Numbered from the stretch's first letter, positions 42,799 through 51,666 are shown. The stretch: DNA of 64,000 bases from Methylobacterium sp. UNC378MF (GCF_900103195.1 NZ_FMWU01000017.1:62001-126000); one strand, 5' to 3'. Numbers and translations: made by a program. Notes: a model not told the origin generated them from the sequence alone.

Positions 42799-43755
42799 AT
42801 GCGCACCTGCCTGATCCTCGACGATTACCAGCAGGCGGCCCTCGCCCTGGCAGACTGGGCGCGCCTCTCCGACCGCGTCGCCGTCTCCGCGATCGGCCAG
42901 CACATCCCGGACCGTGACGACCTCGTGGCGCGGATCGCGCAGGCCGAGATCCTCGTGATCATGCGCGAGCGGACACCGTTCCCGGCGGCGCTGCTGGAGC
43001 GGCTGCCGCGGCTGGAACTGCTCGTCACCAGCGGCATGCGCAACCTCGCCATCGACCTGGCGGCGGCCAAGGCGCGCAACGTTATCGTCTGCGGCACCGA
43101 TTCGAGCCCGACGCCGCCGACGGAGCTGACCTGGGCGCTGATCCTCGGCCTCGCCCGCCACGTGGCGTCGGAGAGCGGGACCCTGCGCGCGGGCGGTCCC
43201 TGGCAGAGCACGATCGGCACCGACCTCGCGGGCGCGACCCTCGGAATTTTCGGCCTCGGCAAGATCGGGACGCGGGTGGCCGAGATCGGGCGCGCCTTCG
43301 GCATGCGGGTGATGGCCTGGAGCCCGAATCTCGACGAGGCCCGCGCCTCCGCCGCCGGTGTCGAGCGGGCGGCCTCGAAGGAGGCGCTGCTGGAGGCGAG
43401 CGATGTCGTCACGATCCACCTCGTGCTGGGCGACCGGACGCGCGGCCTCCTCGGTTCGGCCGAGCTGCGCCGCATGCGCCGCGACGCCTTCCTGGTGAAC
43501 ACCTCCCGCGCACCGATCGTCGATCAGACCGCGCTGGTGCGGGCGCTGGAAGAGGGATGGATCGCCGGCGCGGGCCTCGACGTCTTCGAGACCGAGCCGC
43601 TGCCGGCCGACAGCCCGTTCCGCCGCCTGCCGAACGTGCTGGCGCTGCCGCATCTCGGCTACGTCTCGCGCAACAACTACCGGACCTTCTTCACCCAGGC
43701 GGTCGAGGACATCGAGACCTGGCTCGCCGGCGCCCCGATCCGGCGCCTGGGCTGA
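42799..43755 (+). CDS. D-2-hydroxyacid dehydrogenase family protein
   Basis: The 318-residue protein has the D-isomer 2-hydroxyacid dehydrogenase layout. The NAD-binding GIFGLGKIGTRVAEIGRAFG motif begins near residue 150. The catalytic arginine is probably in NTSRAPIVD, the glutamate in DVFETEPLP and the histidine in LPHLGYVS. It reduces 2-keto acids or oxidises D-2-hydroxy acids. It lies 68 bases after the kinase and probably handles a glycerate-, hydroxypyruvate- or tetronate-like intermediate. It converges with the oligopeptide-type ABC operon. Confidence 0.9.
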   Translation: MRTCLILDDYQQAALALADWARLSDRVAVSAIGQHIPDRDDLVARIAQAEILVIMRERTPFPAALLERLPRLELLVTSGMRNLAIDLAAAKARNVIVCGTDSSPTPPTELTWALILGLARHVASESGTLRAGGPWQSTIGTDLAGATLGIFGLGKIGTRVAEIGRAFGMRVMAWSPNLDEARASAAGVERAASKEALLEASDVVTIHLVLGDRTRGLLGSAELRRMRRDAFLVNTSRAPIVDQTALVRALEEGWIAGAGLDVFETEPLPADSPFRRLPNVLALPHLGYVSRNNYRTFFTQAVEDIETWLAGAPIRRLG

Positions 43756-43779
43756 CGTCGCGCGGGCCCGACCGCAGGC

Positions 43780-44877
43780 TCAGTCCCCGCGGGGATCCAG
43801 CGCGTCGGCGAGCCCGTCGCCGATCAGGTTGAGCGCCACCAGCGTCGCGATCAGGAAGGCGGCCGGGGCCGCGAGCAGGTGGGGCGCCGCCTCGATGGAG
43901 CGGGCGCCCTCGGCGATCAGGACGCCCCAGCTGGTCTGCGGCTCCTGAACGCCGAGCCCGAGGAACGACAGGAAGCTCTCCAGCAGGATCACCTGTGGCA
44001 CCAGCAGCGTGGCCGTCACCGTCACCGGGCCGAGGGTGTTGGGCACGATGTGGTGGAGGAGGATGCGCGGCGTCCCGAGGCCGAGCGCCCGCGCGGCGCG
44101 GACGAAGTCGCGCTCGCGCAGCGACAGGGTCACGGCGCGCACGACCCGGGCCATGTCAAGCCACTCCACTGCGGCGATCGCCACCAGCATGAGCAGCAGG
44201 CTCGGGCGGAAGAACACCAGCAGCAGGATCACGAAGAACACGAAGGGCAGGGCGTACAGCACGTCGACGCCGCGCATCATCGCGGCATCGACGGCGCCCC
44301 CGACGAAGCCCGCCGTGGCGCCGTAGGCGACGCCGATAAGCAGGGCGACGAGACTGGCCGCGAGCCCGATCGCCAGCGAGATCCGGCCGGCGACGAGGCA
44401 GCGGGTCAGCAGGTCCCGGCCCTGGATGTCGGTGCCGAGGGGGAAGTGGAGGCGCCGGATCGGTACCGCGACGACGAGGCCGCCGTCCCGCTCGTCCACG
44501 ACGACGGGCGTTCCGAACAGGGCCGAGCGCGGCAGGTAGACGAGGCTGCGCCGATCGACACCCGCGTCGGACGCCAGGGTGAGCCGCATTGTGTCGCCGT
44601 CGCGCTCGACGGCGTCGAGCCGCGCGCGCATCCGGAAGGCCAGACGCTCGAGCGCCGGCCGGAGACGCTCGGCGTCGGGCTGCGCGGTGAGGCCGGCCGG
44701 GAGCTGGCGCAGGTCCGGATAGGCGCGCTCGGGATCGTGGCCGGTGAGGCCCGGGCCGACCAGGCAGGCGAGGGCGATCAGGATCAGCACGGCGAGCGCC
44801 ACCACGGCGGTTCGTTCCCGGGCGAACCGGAGGACGGCGCGCCGGGCCGGCCCCGGCACCGATCGGGTCGCCGTCAC
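43780..44877 (-). CDS. Oligopeptide-type ABC permease (OppC/DppC) with long N-terminal insertion
   Basis: The 365-residue permease has one N-terminal membrane segment. A stretch of about 115 mostly hydrophilic residues follows (roughly 45-160), then the OppC core beginning at FPLGTDIQGRDLLTRCL. The EAA loop is DFVRAARALGLGTPRILLHHIVPN. YejE-like and other long OppC variants also carry such insertions. The GTG at 44877 overlaps the OppB stop (GTGA). It is the last gene of its operon, and no ATPase gene follows. Confidence 0.9.
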   Translation of the reverse strand: MTATRSVPGPARRAVLRFARERTAVVALAVLILIALACLVGPGLTGHDPERAYPDLRQLPAGLTAQPDAERLRPALERLAFRMRARLDAVERDGDTMRLTLASDAGVDRRSLVYLPRSALFGTPVVVDERDGGLVVAVPIRRLHFPLGTDIQGRDLLTRCLVAGRISLAIGLAASLVALLIGVAYGATAGFVGGAVDAAMMRGVDVLYALPFVFFVILLLVFFRPSLLLMLVAIAAVEWLDMARVVRAVTLSLRERDFVRAARALGLGTPRILLHHIVPNTLGPVTVTATLLVPQVILLESFLSFLGLGVQEPQTSWGVLIAEGARSIEAAPHLLAAPAAFLIATLVALNLIGDGLADALDPRGD

Positions 44878-45797
44878 GCCGCCATCCTGAGGCGCGGGTC
44901 GAGCCACGCGCAGGCGAGGTCGGCGGCGAGGTTGAGCAGGATCACCAGCCCGGCCACGAGCAGGACCGTGCCCATCACCAGCGTGTAGTCGCGATTGAGC
45001 GCGCCCTCGACGAAGTAGCGGCCGATCCCCGGCAATCCGAAGATGGTCTCCACCACCACCGAGCCGGTGAGCAAAGCCGCCGCGAGCGGCCCGAGATAGG
45101 CCACAACCGGCAGCAGCGCCCCGCGCAGAGCGTGCCGGGTGACGCGGGCCGGCGGCAGGCCGAGGCTGCGCATGGTGCGGACCGGCTGCGTCCGCAGGGC
45201 CTCGGCCAGCGAGGCGCGGGTGAGCCGGGCGAGCGCGCCGACCTGCGGCAGGGCCAGCGTGACGACGGGCAGGATCAGGTGGCTCGGGGCGCCGTCGCCC
45301 CAGCCGCCGAGCGGCAGCCAGCGCAGGGTCAGCCCGAAGGCGATCTGGAGCAGGGGCGCGACCACGAAGCTCGGCAGCGAGAGGGTCAGGGCGGCGCCGA
45401 AGCCCAGCAGCCGGTCCACGAATCCGCCGCGACGGAGCGCCGCCGCGATCCCGAGCCCGACCCCGAGCACCGTGGCCAGCCCGAGCGCGAGCGCGCCCAG
45501 CGTCGCGGAGACCGGCAGGCCCCGAGCGATCAGGTCGAGGACGTTCTGGTCGCGGAAGGAGAAGGACGGCCCCAGATCGCCCCGCGCCAGCGCCGCGAGG
45601 TAGCTCCCGAACTGCGCGAGCAGCGGCCGGTCGAGGCCGTAGACCCGGCGCAGGTTCTCCATGGCGGCGGGCGCCAGCGGCCGCTCCAGGTCGAACGGTC
45701 CGCCCGGGGCGAGCCGCATCAGGAAGAAGCTCACCGTCACCACGGCGAGCAGCGTCGGCACCGCCTGGAGGAGGCGGCGCAGGATGAAGCGGATCAC
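44874..45797 (-). CDS. Oligopeptide-type ABC permease (OppB/DppB)
   Basis: The 307-residue permease shows the OppB pattern: an N-terminal segment (FILRRLLQAVPTLLAVVTVSF), the VYGLDRPLLAQFGSYL region and an EAA loop (EALRTQPVRTMRSLGLPPARVTRHALR). The C-terminal VVETIFGLPGIGRYFVEGALNRDYTLVMG is strongly typical. The start is GTG at 45797, overlapping the binding-protein stop. It forms the channel together with the OppC-type protein. Confidence 0.92.
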   Translation of the reverse strand: MIRFILRRLLQAVPTLLAVVTVSFFLMRLAPGGPFDLERPLAPAAMENLRRVYGLDRPLLAQFGSYLAALARGDLGPSFSFRDQNVLDLIARGLPVSATLGALALGLATVLGVGLGIAAALRRGGFVDRLLGFGAALTLSLPSFVVAPLLQIAFGLTLRWLPLGGWGDGAPSHLILPVVTLALPQVGALARLTRASLAEALRTQPVRTMRSLGLPPARVTRHALRGALLPVVAYLGPLAAALLTGSVVVETIFGLPGIGRYFVEGALNRDYTLVMGTVLLVAGLVILLNLAADLACAWLDPRLRMAA

Positions 45798-47380
45798 GCG
45801 TCGAGCCTCATGAAGCGGGTCGGCGCGGCGTTACGCAGGTTCGGATGGTAGCCGTGCAGCCGCGGCGCGATCAGCGCCTTCGAGCGGTAGTGCATCAGCG
45901 GGATCCAGGGCAGCTCGCGCAGGGCGATCGCCTCCGCGTCGTAGAGCAGGCCGGCCCGGCGGGTGAGGTCGCGCTCGGTGGCGGCTCGCGTCATCAAGGC
46001 GTCGTAGGCGGCATCCGACCAATGGCCGGCATTCATGCCGTCATTCCCGCTCTGGAGCAGAAACAGGAAGTTCTGCGGATCGGAGTAGTCGGCGATCCAG
46101 CTGTAGCGGGCGACGTCGAAGTGGCCGCCGTCGCGCAGGTAGGCGAAATGCGTCTTCGCGTCCGTGTAGACGAAGCGGGTCACGATCCCGAGGTCGCGCC
46201 ACATCTCGCCGATCGCCACCGCGATGGTGCGGTTGTTGTCGCTGATGTTGAACCGGTATTCCACGGTGAGCGGCCGGTCCGGTCCGAATCCCGCCTCCGC
46301 GAGCAGCCGGCGCGCCTCCGCCTCGTGGTCGATCGGCAGGCCGAGGCGGCCCTCGGTCTCGGGGGGCGTGCGGTAATTGTCGAGGCCCTGCGGGCACAGG
46401 GAGTAGGCCGGGCTCATGGTCCCGCCGTTGAGCCCGTCGGCGAGGTATTCGCGGTCGATGACGAGCGACAGCGCCCGGCGGACCCGCCGGTCCGAGAACG
46501 GCGCCTTGCGGGTGTTCACCACCAGCGCCGCGAGCCCCAGCGACGGGCCGAGCACCACCTGCGGCCCGAAGCGGCGACGCAGGTCGGCGATCTGGTCGAC
46601 CGGCAGGTCGGAGAGCGAGTCGATCTCGCCGGCGGCGTAGCGGCGCACCGACGCGGCGATGTCGGGCGTCGGCAGGAAGGCGACGCGCCGGATCGCGAGG
46701 CTCGCCGCATCGGGATGGTGCGGGTTGGCCTCCAGCGTGATGGCGCCGCCCGGCACGCGGTCGGCGAGCCGGTACGGCCCGTTGGTCACGAGGTTGCCGG
46801 GCCGGGTGAAGCTGTCGCCGTAGCGCTCGACCGAGGCCCGGTGGACCGGCAGGGCGGTCTGATGGGTCAGGAGTTCCAGGATGTAGGGCGTCGGCTGCTC
46901 GAGGCTGATCGCGAGTCGGAGCGGCGACTCCGCGGCGACGCCGAGGGCGTCGGCCGGCTTCTCGCCGCGGTTCACCGCGGCGGCGTCGCGGATCGGGAAC
47001 AGGATCTCGGCGTATTTCGCGGCCGTGGCCGGGTCGAGCATCCGGCGGAACGCGTAGACGAAATCCTCCGCGGTGACCGGCTCGCCGTTCGACCAGCGGC
47101 CGTCGGCGCGCAGGTCGAAATGCAGGCTCATTCCGTCCTCGGAGACCGACCAGGCGCGCGCCGCGCCCGGGATGATCGTGCCGCGGTTGTCGTAGGTGAG
47201 AAGCCCGTCGCAGAGGTCGCGCAAGATGTGCGCCTCCGCGACCGTGGACGAGCGGTGCGGGTCCAGGGTCTCGGGATCGGCGTCGTTGCCGCGGCGGTAG
47301 AGTGCGTCGGCCGCGCGGGCGGGCCGCACGGCCGCGAGGGCGATCGCGCCGGCCAACCAGTCGCGCCGGCGCGGGCGCAC
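45794..47380 (-). CDS. Oligopeptide-type ABC transporter binding protein (OppA/DppA family 5)
   Basis: The 528-residue protein has a basic, twin-arginine-like N-terminus (RPRRRDWLAG, cleavage near ARAAD) and a family 5 solute-binding fold (LYRRGNDADPETLDPHRSST; FDLRADGRWSNGEPVTAEDFVYAFRR; SLVIDREYLADG). Ligands of this family include oligopeptides, nickel, heme and glycosides. A GlcG/HbpS-like gene just upstream makes heme or a cofactor-like ligand worth considering. The start is GTG at 47380, 2 bases after the upstream gene. Confidence 0.92.
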   Translation of the reverse strand: MRPRRRDWLAGAIALAAVRPARAADALYRRGNDADPETLDPHRSSTVAEAHILRDLCDGLLTYDNRGTIIPGAARAWSVSEDGMSLHFDLRADGRWSNGEPVTAEDFVYAFRRMLDPATAAKYAEILFPIRDAAAVNRGEKPADALGVAAESPLRLAISLEQPTPYILELLTHQTALPVHRASVERYGDSFTRPGNLVTNGPYRLADRVPGGAITLEANPHHPDAASLAIRRVAFLPTPDIAASVRRYAAGEIDSLSDLPVDQIADLRRRFGPQVVLGPSLGLAALVVNTRKAPFSDRRVRRALSLVIDREYLADGLNGGTMSPAYSLCPQGLDNYRTPPETEGRLGLPIDHEAEARRLLAEAGFGPDRPLTVEYRFNISDNNRTIAVAIGEMWRDLGIVTRFVYTDAKTHFAYLRDGGHFDVARYSWIADYSDPQNFLFLLQSGNDGMNAGHWSDAAYDALMTRAATERDLTRRAGLLYDAEAIALRELPWIPLMHYRSKALIAPRLHGYHPNLRNAAPTRFMRLDA

Positions 47381-47382
47381 GG

Positions 47383-47820
47383 TCAGGCGCCGGTGTCCGG
47401 CTTCAGGCCGGCCGCCTCGATTCCGGCGACCGCGCAGATCTCGTCGTTGTCGGAGGTGTCGCCGGAGATGCCGACCGCGCCGAGGAGACGTCCGTCGCCG
47501 GAGCGGATCAGCACGCCGCCCGGCACCGGCACGAGGGCGGCGGGGCCGGCAAGGTGGGTGACGGCGGCGACGAAGTAGGGCTGCTGCTCCGCCCGCGCGT
47601 GGATCGCCCGGGAGCCGAGGCCCAGCGCCAGGGCGCCGTTGGCCTTACCGCTCGCGATCTCGGCGCGGCGCAGGGACGTGCCGTCCTCGACCGCGACCGC
47701 CTTGAGCGCGCCGCGGGCATCGTAGACGACGACGGCGAGGGGCTTGAGCGTGCGGGTCCGAGCCTCCCGCAGGGCGGTGTCGACGACGGTGCGGGCGGCC
47801 TCGAGGGTCAGGTCGATCAT
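47383..47820 (-). CDS. GlcG/HbpS family (heme-binding-like) small protein
   Basis: The 145-residue protein is a full GlcG/HbpS/PduO-C domain: LTLEAARTVVDTALREARTR, LAVVVYDARGALKA, AEIASGKANGALALG, PGGVLIRSGDGRLLGAVGISG and NDEICAVAGIEAAG. Family members bind heme, cobalamin-related ligands or act with oxidoreductases, but many have no known role. No signal peptide is visible, so it should be cytoplasmic. It is the first gene of the minus-strand operon with the binding protein and two permeases. Confidence 0.88.
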   Translation of the reverse strand: MIDLTLEAARTVVDTALREARTRTLKPLAVVVYDARGALKAVAVEDGTSLRRAEIASGKANGALALGLGSRAIHARAEQQPYFVAAVTHLAGPAALVPVPGGVLIRSGDGRLLGAVGISGDTSDNDEICAVAGIEAAGLKPDTGA

Positions 47821-47937
47821 CGGATTCCAACACGGACGCCGCTCCGGGCGGCGACCCTATTCTTACGGACAGGGGCGCGACGGGTCCACCGACGCCCATC
47901 AGCCTGTCCGACGACCCCGGGTGGCCGCGTTACCGAG

Positions 47938-48966
47938 TCACGCCGGTCGCGCCGCCGGCAGACGAATGATGCTCGCCAGGAAAGCGTCGTAGCCGGACGC
48001 GACCGCCTCCGGCTGCTCGAAATGCGGGAACGCGCCGGTCGGGAGTGTCTCGACGCGCCAGTTGGGCCGATCGGCGACCCGCGGCACGAGCCTGTAGTCG
48101 ACGAAGTCGCCGCGCACGCCGTGCACCATCCAGACCGGCAGGCGCAGGCGCTCGTAGAGGCGCGTCGCGTCGGTGGGGAACAGGTGGCCCGCGATGAAGC
48201 AGAATGGGGCGTGCTCGGCGCCGGGCTGATGGGCCGAGGCGTAATCGTATGCGAGCAGCCCCTCGTCGATGTCGGACGAGCCGAAGGTTTTCCCCAGGAA
48301 GAATCGCATGCTCGGCCGCGTCACCAGGGCGTCGAAGAGCGGTCGCCCCAGGGGAGGGCGGTCGAGGACGCGGCGCAGCCACTCGCGGCCGCGATGGCCG
48401 TCCGGCGGCCCTTCCCCGGAGAGCCGCGCGTCGAATCCGGTCGGGCTGATCAGCGCGAGGCTGCGATAGGCGTCGGGCCGTTCCAGGCTCGCCCGCGCGA
48501 GGAACGAAGCCGAGAGCGACAGCGCCAGGGCGTCGATCGCCCAGCCGCCGTGGCGGCTCCGGATCTCGTCGACCGCCGCGTGGATCGCCTCCACCATCAG
48601 GCGCGGCGTGTAGCGGCGGCGCGAGCGCTCCGAGAAGCCGAAACCCGGCAGGTCCAGAGCGTAGACCGGGCGCGTTCCGCGGTAGTGCAGGTACAGCGGC
48701 CGGACCTCGTAGGCATTCGCCGCCGCGTTGATCGAGTGAATCAGCAGGAGCGGCACGCCCACGGCCTCGACGGACCCATAGAGCGAGAGCGCGCCGGCGC
48801 GGCGGGTCCGGAGCCGCTCGTGCCGGCCTGGCAGGGCGGACGGCAGGGTCATCCGCCGGTTCACCGCGAGCGCGCTCCAGCCGACCAGGGCCGCGGCCGA
48901 GCCGACGAGCGTCAGGGCCGCCGCGGTCGCAGTAAGACCGGTGCGATGGCGGGACAGGGAACCCAT
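47938..48966 (-). CDS. Membrane-anchored alpha/beta hydrolase
   Basis: The 342-residue protein has one N-terminal hydrophobic segment (about residues 10-32) and an alpha/beta hydrolase fold. The oxyanion region is VPLLLIHSINAAAN, the Asp-containing strand is LPVWMVHGVRGDFVDYR, and the late histidine is in GAFPHFEQPEAV. The nucleophile elbow reads ALALSLSAS instead of the standard GxSxG, so the family is clear but activity is uncertain. The ATG at 48966 follows GAGGTG. It is transcribed singly. The substrate is unknown. Confidence 0.85.
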   Translation of the reverse strand: MGSLSRHRTGLTATAAALTLVGSAAALVGWSALAVNRRMTLPSALPGRHERLRTRRAGALSLYGSVEAVGVPLLLIHSINAAANAYEVRPLYLHYRGTRPVYALDLPGFGFSERSRRRYTPRLMVEAIHAAVDEIRSRHGGWAIDALALSLSASFLARASLERPDAYRSLALISPTGFDARLSGEGPPDGHRGREWLRRVLDRPPLGRPLFDALVTRPSMRFFLGKTFGSSDIDEGLLAYDYASAHQPGAEHAPFCFIAGHLFPTDATRLYERLRLPVWMVHGVRGDFVDYRLVPRVADRPNWRVETLPTGAFPHFEQPEAVASGYDAFLASIIRLPAARPA

Positions 48967-49046
48967 CGGAACACCTCGTCGTCCATCCCGCTACGGCGGG
49001 CCGTGCGCGACAACGCCGGGACCGAAGGGAAGTGCCCGGCCGGACG

Positions 49047-50111
49047 TTACGAGGCGTGGCCGGCGAGGCTGCCGGCATTCACCGCAGGGGCCCGGCTCGC
49101 CGACCGCGCCGGCGCCTCGGCCCGACCCGCGGCCTCGCGCAGGAAGTCCACCGTCGGCGGATCGTTGAGCCAGCCCTGGACGCGCTGCGAGATCAGGAGC
49201 TTCCGCTCGCGCCGGTCGTAATTCGCGTAGGAGGCGGCGACGAACTCGGCCCGGCTCATCGTCCGCGCGGGCCCGGACCGGCGCGTCTCCGCCTTGAAGA
49301 ACAGGGCGCTGCCCGGCACGCCGTAATGCTGGGCGATCTCCGGATAGACCGGCCAACTGCCCTGGCCGCCGAGATCGTCCGGCAGGAACGCGTCGAGGTC
49401 GCATTCCTCGAAGGGCACGCCGGCCCGTGTCAGCAGCCCCCGGGCGAGGTCGGCCACCACGTACAGCTTCGTGTGGTTGATCGAGTGCATGAAGCAGCCT
49501 CGACGCGCCCACCGCGTGAGGTGCGTGTCGAGATCATACCCGGCCTGGACGCCGAGCCCGCGCAGGTACGAGACCGACTCGTCCCAGAGGTTGAAGTATC
49601 CGAGGCGCTCGAAGACCGGCTCGGAGAACAGACGCAGTGCCTGCGCCTGCGAGAAGCCGGACAGGTAGGCAAACAGCGTGATCGCCGAGTGCGAGTGCCC
49701 CATCGGCCCCGAGATCAGGCCGTTGAGCGTGACGGAATCCTGCACGCCGACATGGACGAGGTCGGGATGATAGGCGCTGAACACGATGGTCGGTATCAGG
49801 CGGACCTTCGGGTGCGTCCGGAGCGTGTCGATGGTGCCGCCGCCCTTGAACTTGGGCAGGTAGATGCTGGTGAAGACGTGATCATAGCCGTCCGCGTGCG
49901 CCATAAGGTCGGCGAGCCGCGGGAACCGGCGCGACGCCGTGAACGCCGAGACGAAATCCACCTGCGCGTGGGGCAGCAGGTAGCGCATCGCCTTGGCGAT
50001 GGACCCGGCTTGACAGACACCGATCACGAGGATGCGCGGCGAACCTGTCCGCTTCTTCCCGAACTGCGCGAGCCGGTGCCGCGCGCGCCAGAGGCTATCG
50101 ACGGTCAACAT
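49047..50111 (-). CDS. WcbI-domain protein
   Basis: The 354-residue protein starts with a WcbI-type domain: RILVIGVCQAGSIAKAM near residues 25-42, then VRLIPTIVFSAYHPDLVHVG and GPMGHSHSAITLFAYLSG. WcbI proteins are linked to capsule or polysaccharide biosynthesis and resemble acyl or acetyl transferases; their chemistry is not well known. The ATG at 50111 (MLTVDSLW) is chosen over a 75-codon extension of low-complexity composition. No other capsule genes are nearby. Its promoter would lie in the unusual AT-rich gap upstream. Confidence 0.75.
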   Translation of the reverse strand: MLTVDSLWRARHRLAQFGKKRTGSPRILVIGVCQAGSIAKAMRYLLPHAQVDFVSAFTASRRFPRLADLMAHADGYDHVFTSIYLPKFKGGGTIDTLRTHPKVRLIPTIVFSAYHPDLVHVGVQDSVTLNGLISGPMGHSHSAITLFAYLSGFSQAQALRLFSEPVFERLGYFNLWDESVSYLRGLGVQAGYDLDTHLTRWARRGCFMHSINHTKLYVVADLARGLLTRAGVPFEECDLDAFLPDDLGGQGSWPVYPEIAQHYGVPGSALFFKAETRRSGPARTMSRAEFVAASYANYDRRERKLLISQRVQGWLNDPPTVDFLREAAGRAEAPARSASRAPAVNAGSLAGHAS

Positions 50112-50914
50112 CCGGCCTCTCTCGCATGTCCGCGGGCCGTGGGCAAACGCGGCCTTTCTGCCTCGATCCGGCGATCGGAACCGCGGCGCTGACCCTGTGA
50201 AGCCCCTGCCGCTCTTCCCGATAGGCGGCCGGACGCGCGATGCACTGGACGGTCGTGGCGCGTTCCGGATTCCGCACCGTTTTACATCAAGTCCCTGCGC
50301 TCTGTGGATCTCGCGGGACGAAAAAGCTGCACGCAAGGAAATTCGTTCGCTAATCTCACCAAATTAACATCCAACTATATTCAAATCTATTAAATTTTGA
50401 CTTGAAATAGATAATACCATTCGAAAAGAATTGATATATCGATGCTGCTAATGCGGGAAAAATCACGTCTTGACCATCGTTGACATTGTCAAGCCCTTGG
50501 GTGCACGATCAAATTAACGGAGCATGAAGCTCGCGGATGGCGTGCCGGCGAACATGAGGATCGTCAGGCGCCCGACGACCGAGGCGTTCCCTGGTTCGAC
50601 ACCCGACATCCCCGATTTCCGCGTCTCAGTCGGACGCGCCTGGATCTGAGCTGAGCGCACCCGGCAGCCCGATTCGACCTGCAGAACCGGCCTTGGCGAC
50701 AACGCTGGCGATGCGGGTTAAGGCGCGCCGCATCGGCACCCCTCGGACGGTCAGTCGCAACCGCCGCTGTGGCGTTTGCCGCTCCGAGCGAAGGGCTGCG
50801 ATCACGCGCGCCGCGCCGCGAAGCTATCGATCAGCGGCCAGCAAGGCGGGAGGGTGGGGGCTTCGCGTGGCAAGGACGGGGGTCGCATCGACTCGAACGA
50901 TTGGAGACTGTGCG
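50112..50914. other. Large intergenic region with an AT-rich island
   Basis: No gene is supported in these 803 bases. Bases 50341-50460 are only about 30% GC by direct count, against roughly 70% around them. The flanks return to normal composition. The island contains TTGAC direct repeats spaced by 10 bases (50470 and 50480) and a 13-base palindrome at 50480-50492. It may be a strong promoter or binding region for a nucleoid protein, or a remnant of transferred DNA. A 62-codon minus-strand frame at 50514-50702 has no support. Confidence 0.7.
50480..50492. promoter_or_regulatory. TTGACA-T-TGTCAA palindrome in the AT-rich island
   Basis: TTGACA (50480-50485) and TGTCAA (50487-50492) form a perfect palindrome around one central T. 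TTGACA is also an ideal -35 hexamer, but no good -10 lies at the right distance on the plus strand. A second TTGAC occurs exactly 10 bases upstream. It is a candidate operator for a neighbouring gene. Confidence 0.35.
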
Positions 50915-51595
50915 ATGGATTACGTACCTTCGATGGCCGCCGTCACGGCGAACGCCCAGAAACCACAGCATGCCGAAGCCGTCGCGCTCACAACAGCGAA
51001 GACCGTGACACCGGTACCGCCTGTGCCGCTGGATCCCCGGTCCGTCTACACACTCTCACCGGAGGCGGCCGGAGCCGTCTTCGCGCTGGCCGAGACACGG
51101 ATCCAGGCCAGCGATGCGACGCCGCTCGACCTGCGAGACCTGCGCGGTGCACAGATCGTCGAGGTGGCAATGGCGACGGTCACGGCGACAACTCCCGTCG
51201 TCTCGCCGGAGACGACCAAGACGCTCGGCGCCTCCAACCGAAACTGGACCGAAGATGTAAGGCTGGACCATAATCCGACCCGCATCGTCGGGACCGATAC
51301 AGTCGTGAAATACGACAATCCACGGGTGATCGCCGCCTGGAGCGCGGCCTTCCCTGAGGTGGCCGGACGGAAGTTCCGCGGCCTTCAGCTGCCCGACGCA
51401 GATCTCCGCTCCGCCTTGAGCGAGGCCGCAGCAGATGCGGGTCTCGACGGGCTGGCGGCGGAAATTTACCTCCTCTGCAACAGCGCACATTTCGAGACCA
51501 TCAGCCAGGATCACCCGAGGACACATATCAACTGGATCAATGTCGATAACGACGACATTGTCGTGTTCTGGCCAAAACACCCCGACGCAGAGTAG
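50915..51595 (+). CDS. Protein of unknown function
   Basis: This 226-residue protein is not recognised. It has no signal peptide or membrane segment. Residues 1-60 are rich in Ala, Thr, Val and Pro and look disordered. The C-terminal half (about 115-226) is better ordered in appearance, with a Trp-containing NRNWTEDVRLDHNP stretch and a DHPRTHINWINVDNDDIVVFWP segment near the end. The net charge looks acidic. The ATG at 50915 is chosen; the open frame extends 74 codons upstream in a low-quality sequence. It sits alone between the AT-rich gap and dgdR, and may be recently acquired. Confidence 0.65.
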   Translation: MDYVPSMAAVTANAQKPQHAEAVALTTAKTVTPVPPVPLDPRSVYTLSPEAAGAVFALAETRIQASDATPLDLRDLRGAQIVEVAMATVTATTPVVSPETTKTLGASNRNWTEDVRLDHNPTRIVGTDTVVKYDNPRVIAAWSAAFPEVAGRKFRGLQLPDADLRSALSEAAADAGLDGLAAEIYLLCNSAHFETISQDHPRTHINWINVDNDDIVVFWPKHPDAE

Positions 51596-51666
51596 GTCCT
51601 GGCCTCCGGCCGCTCAAAGCCACATCGGGCCAGCCGATCGGAGTTCCTTGCCGAACGACCGCTCGG

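Noticed and set aside
50514..50702. 62-codon minus-strand frame in the AT-rich gap
   Set aside because: No ribosome site, no motif and no coding signature; kept as non-coding.
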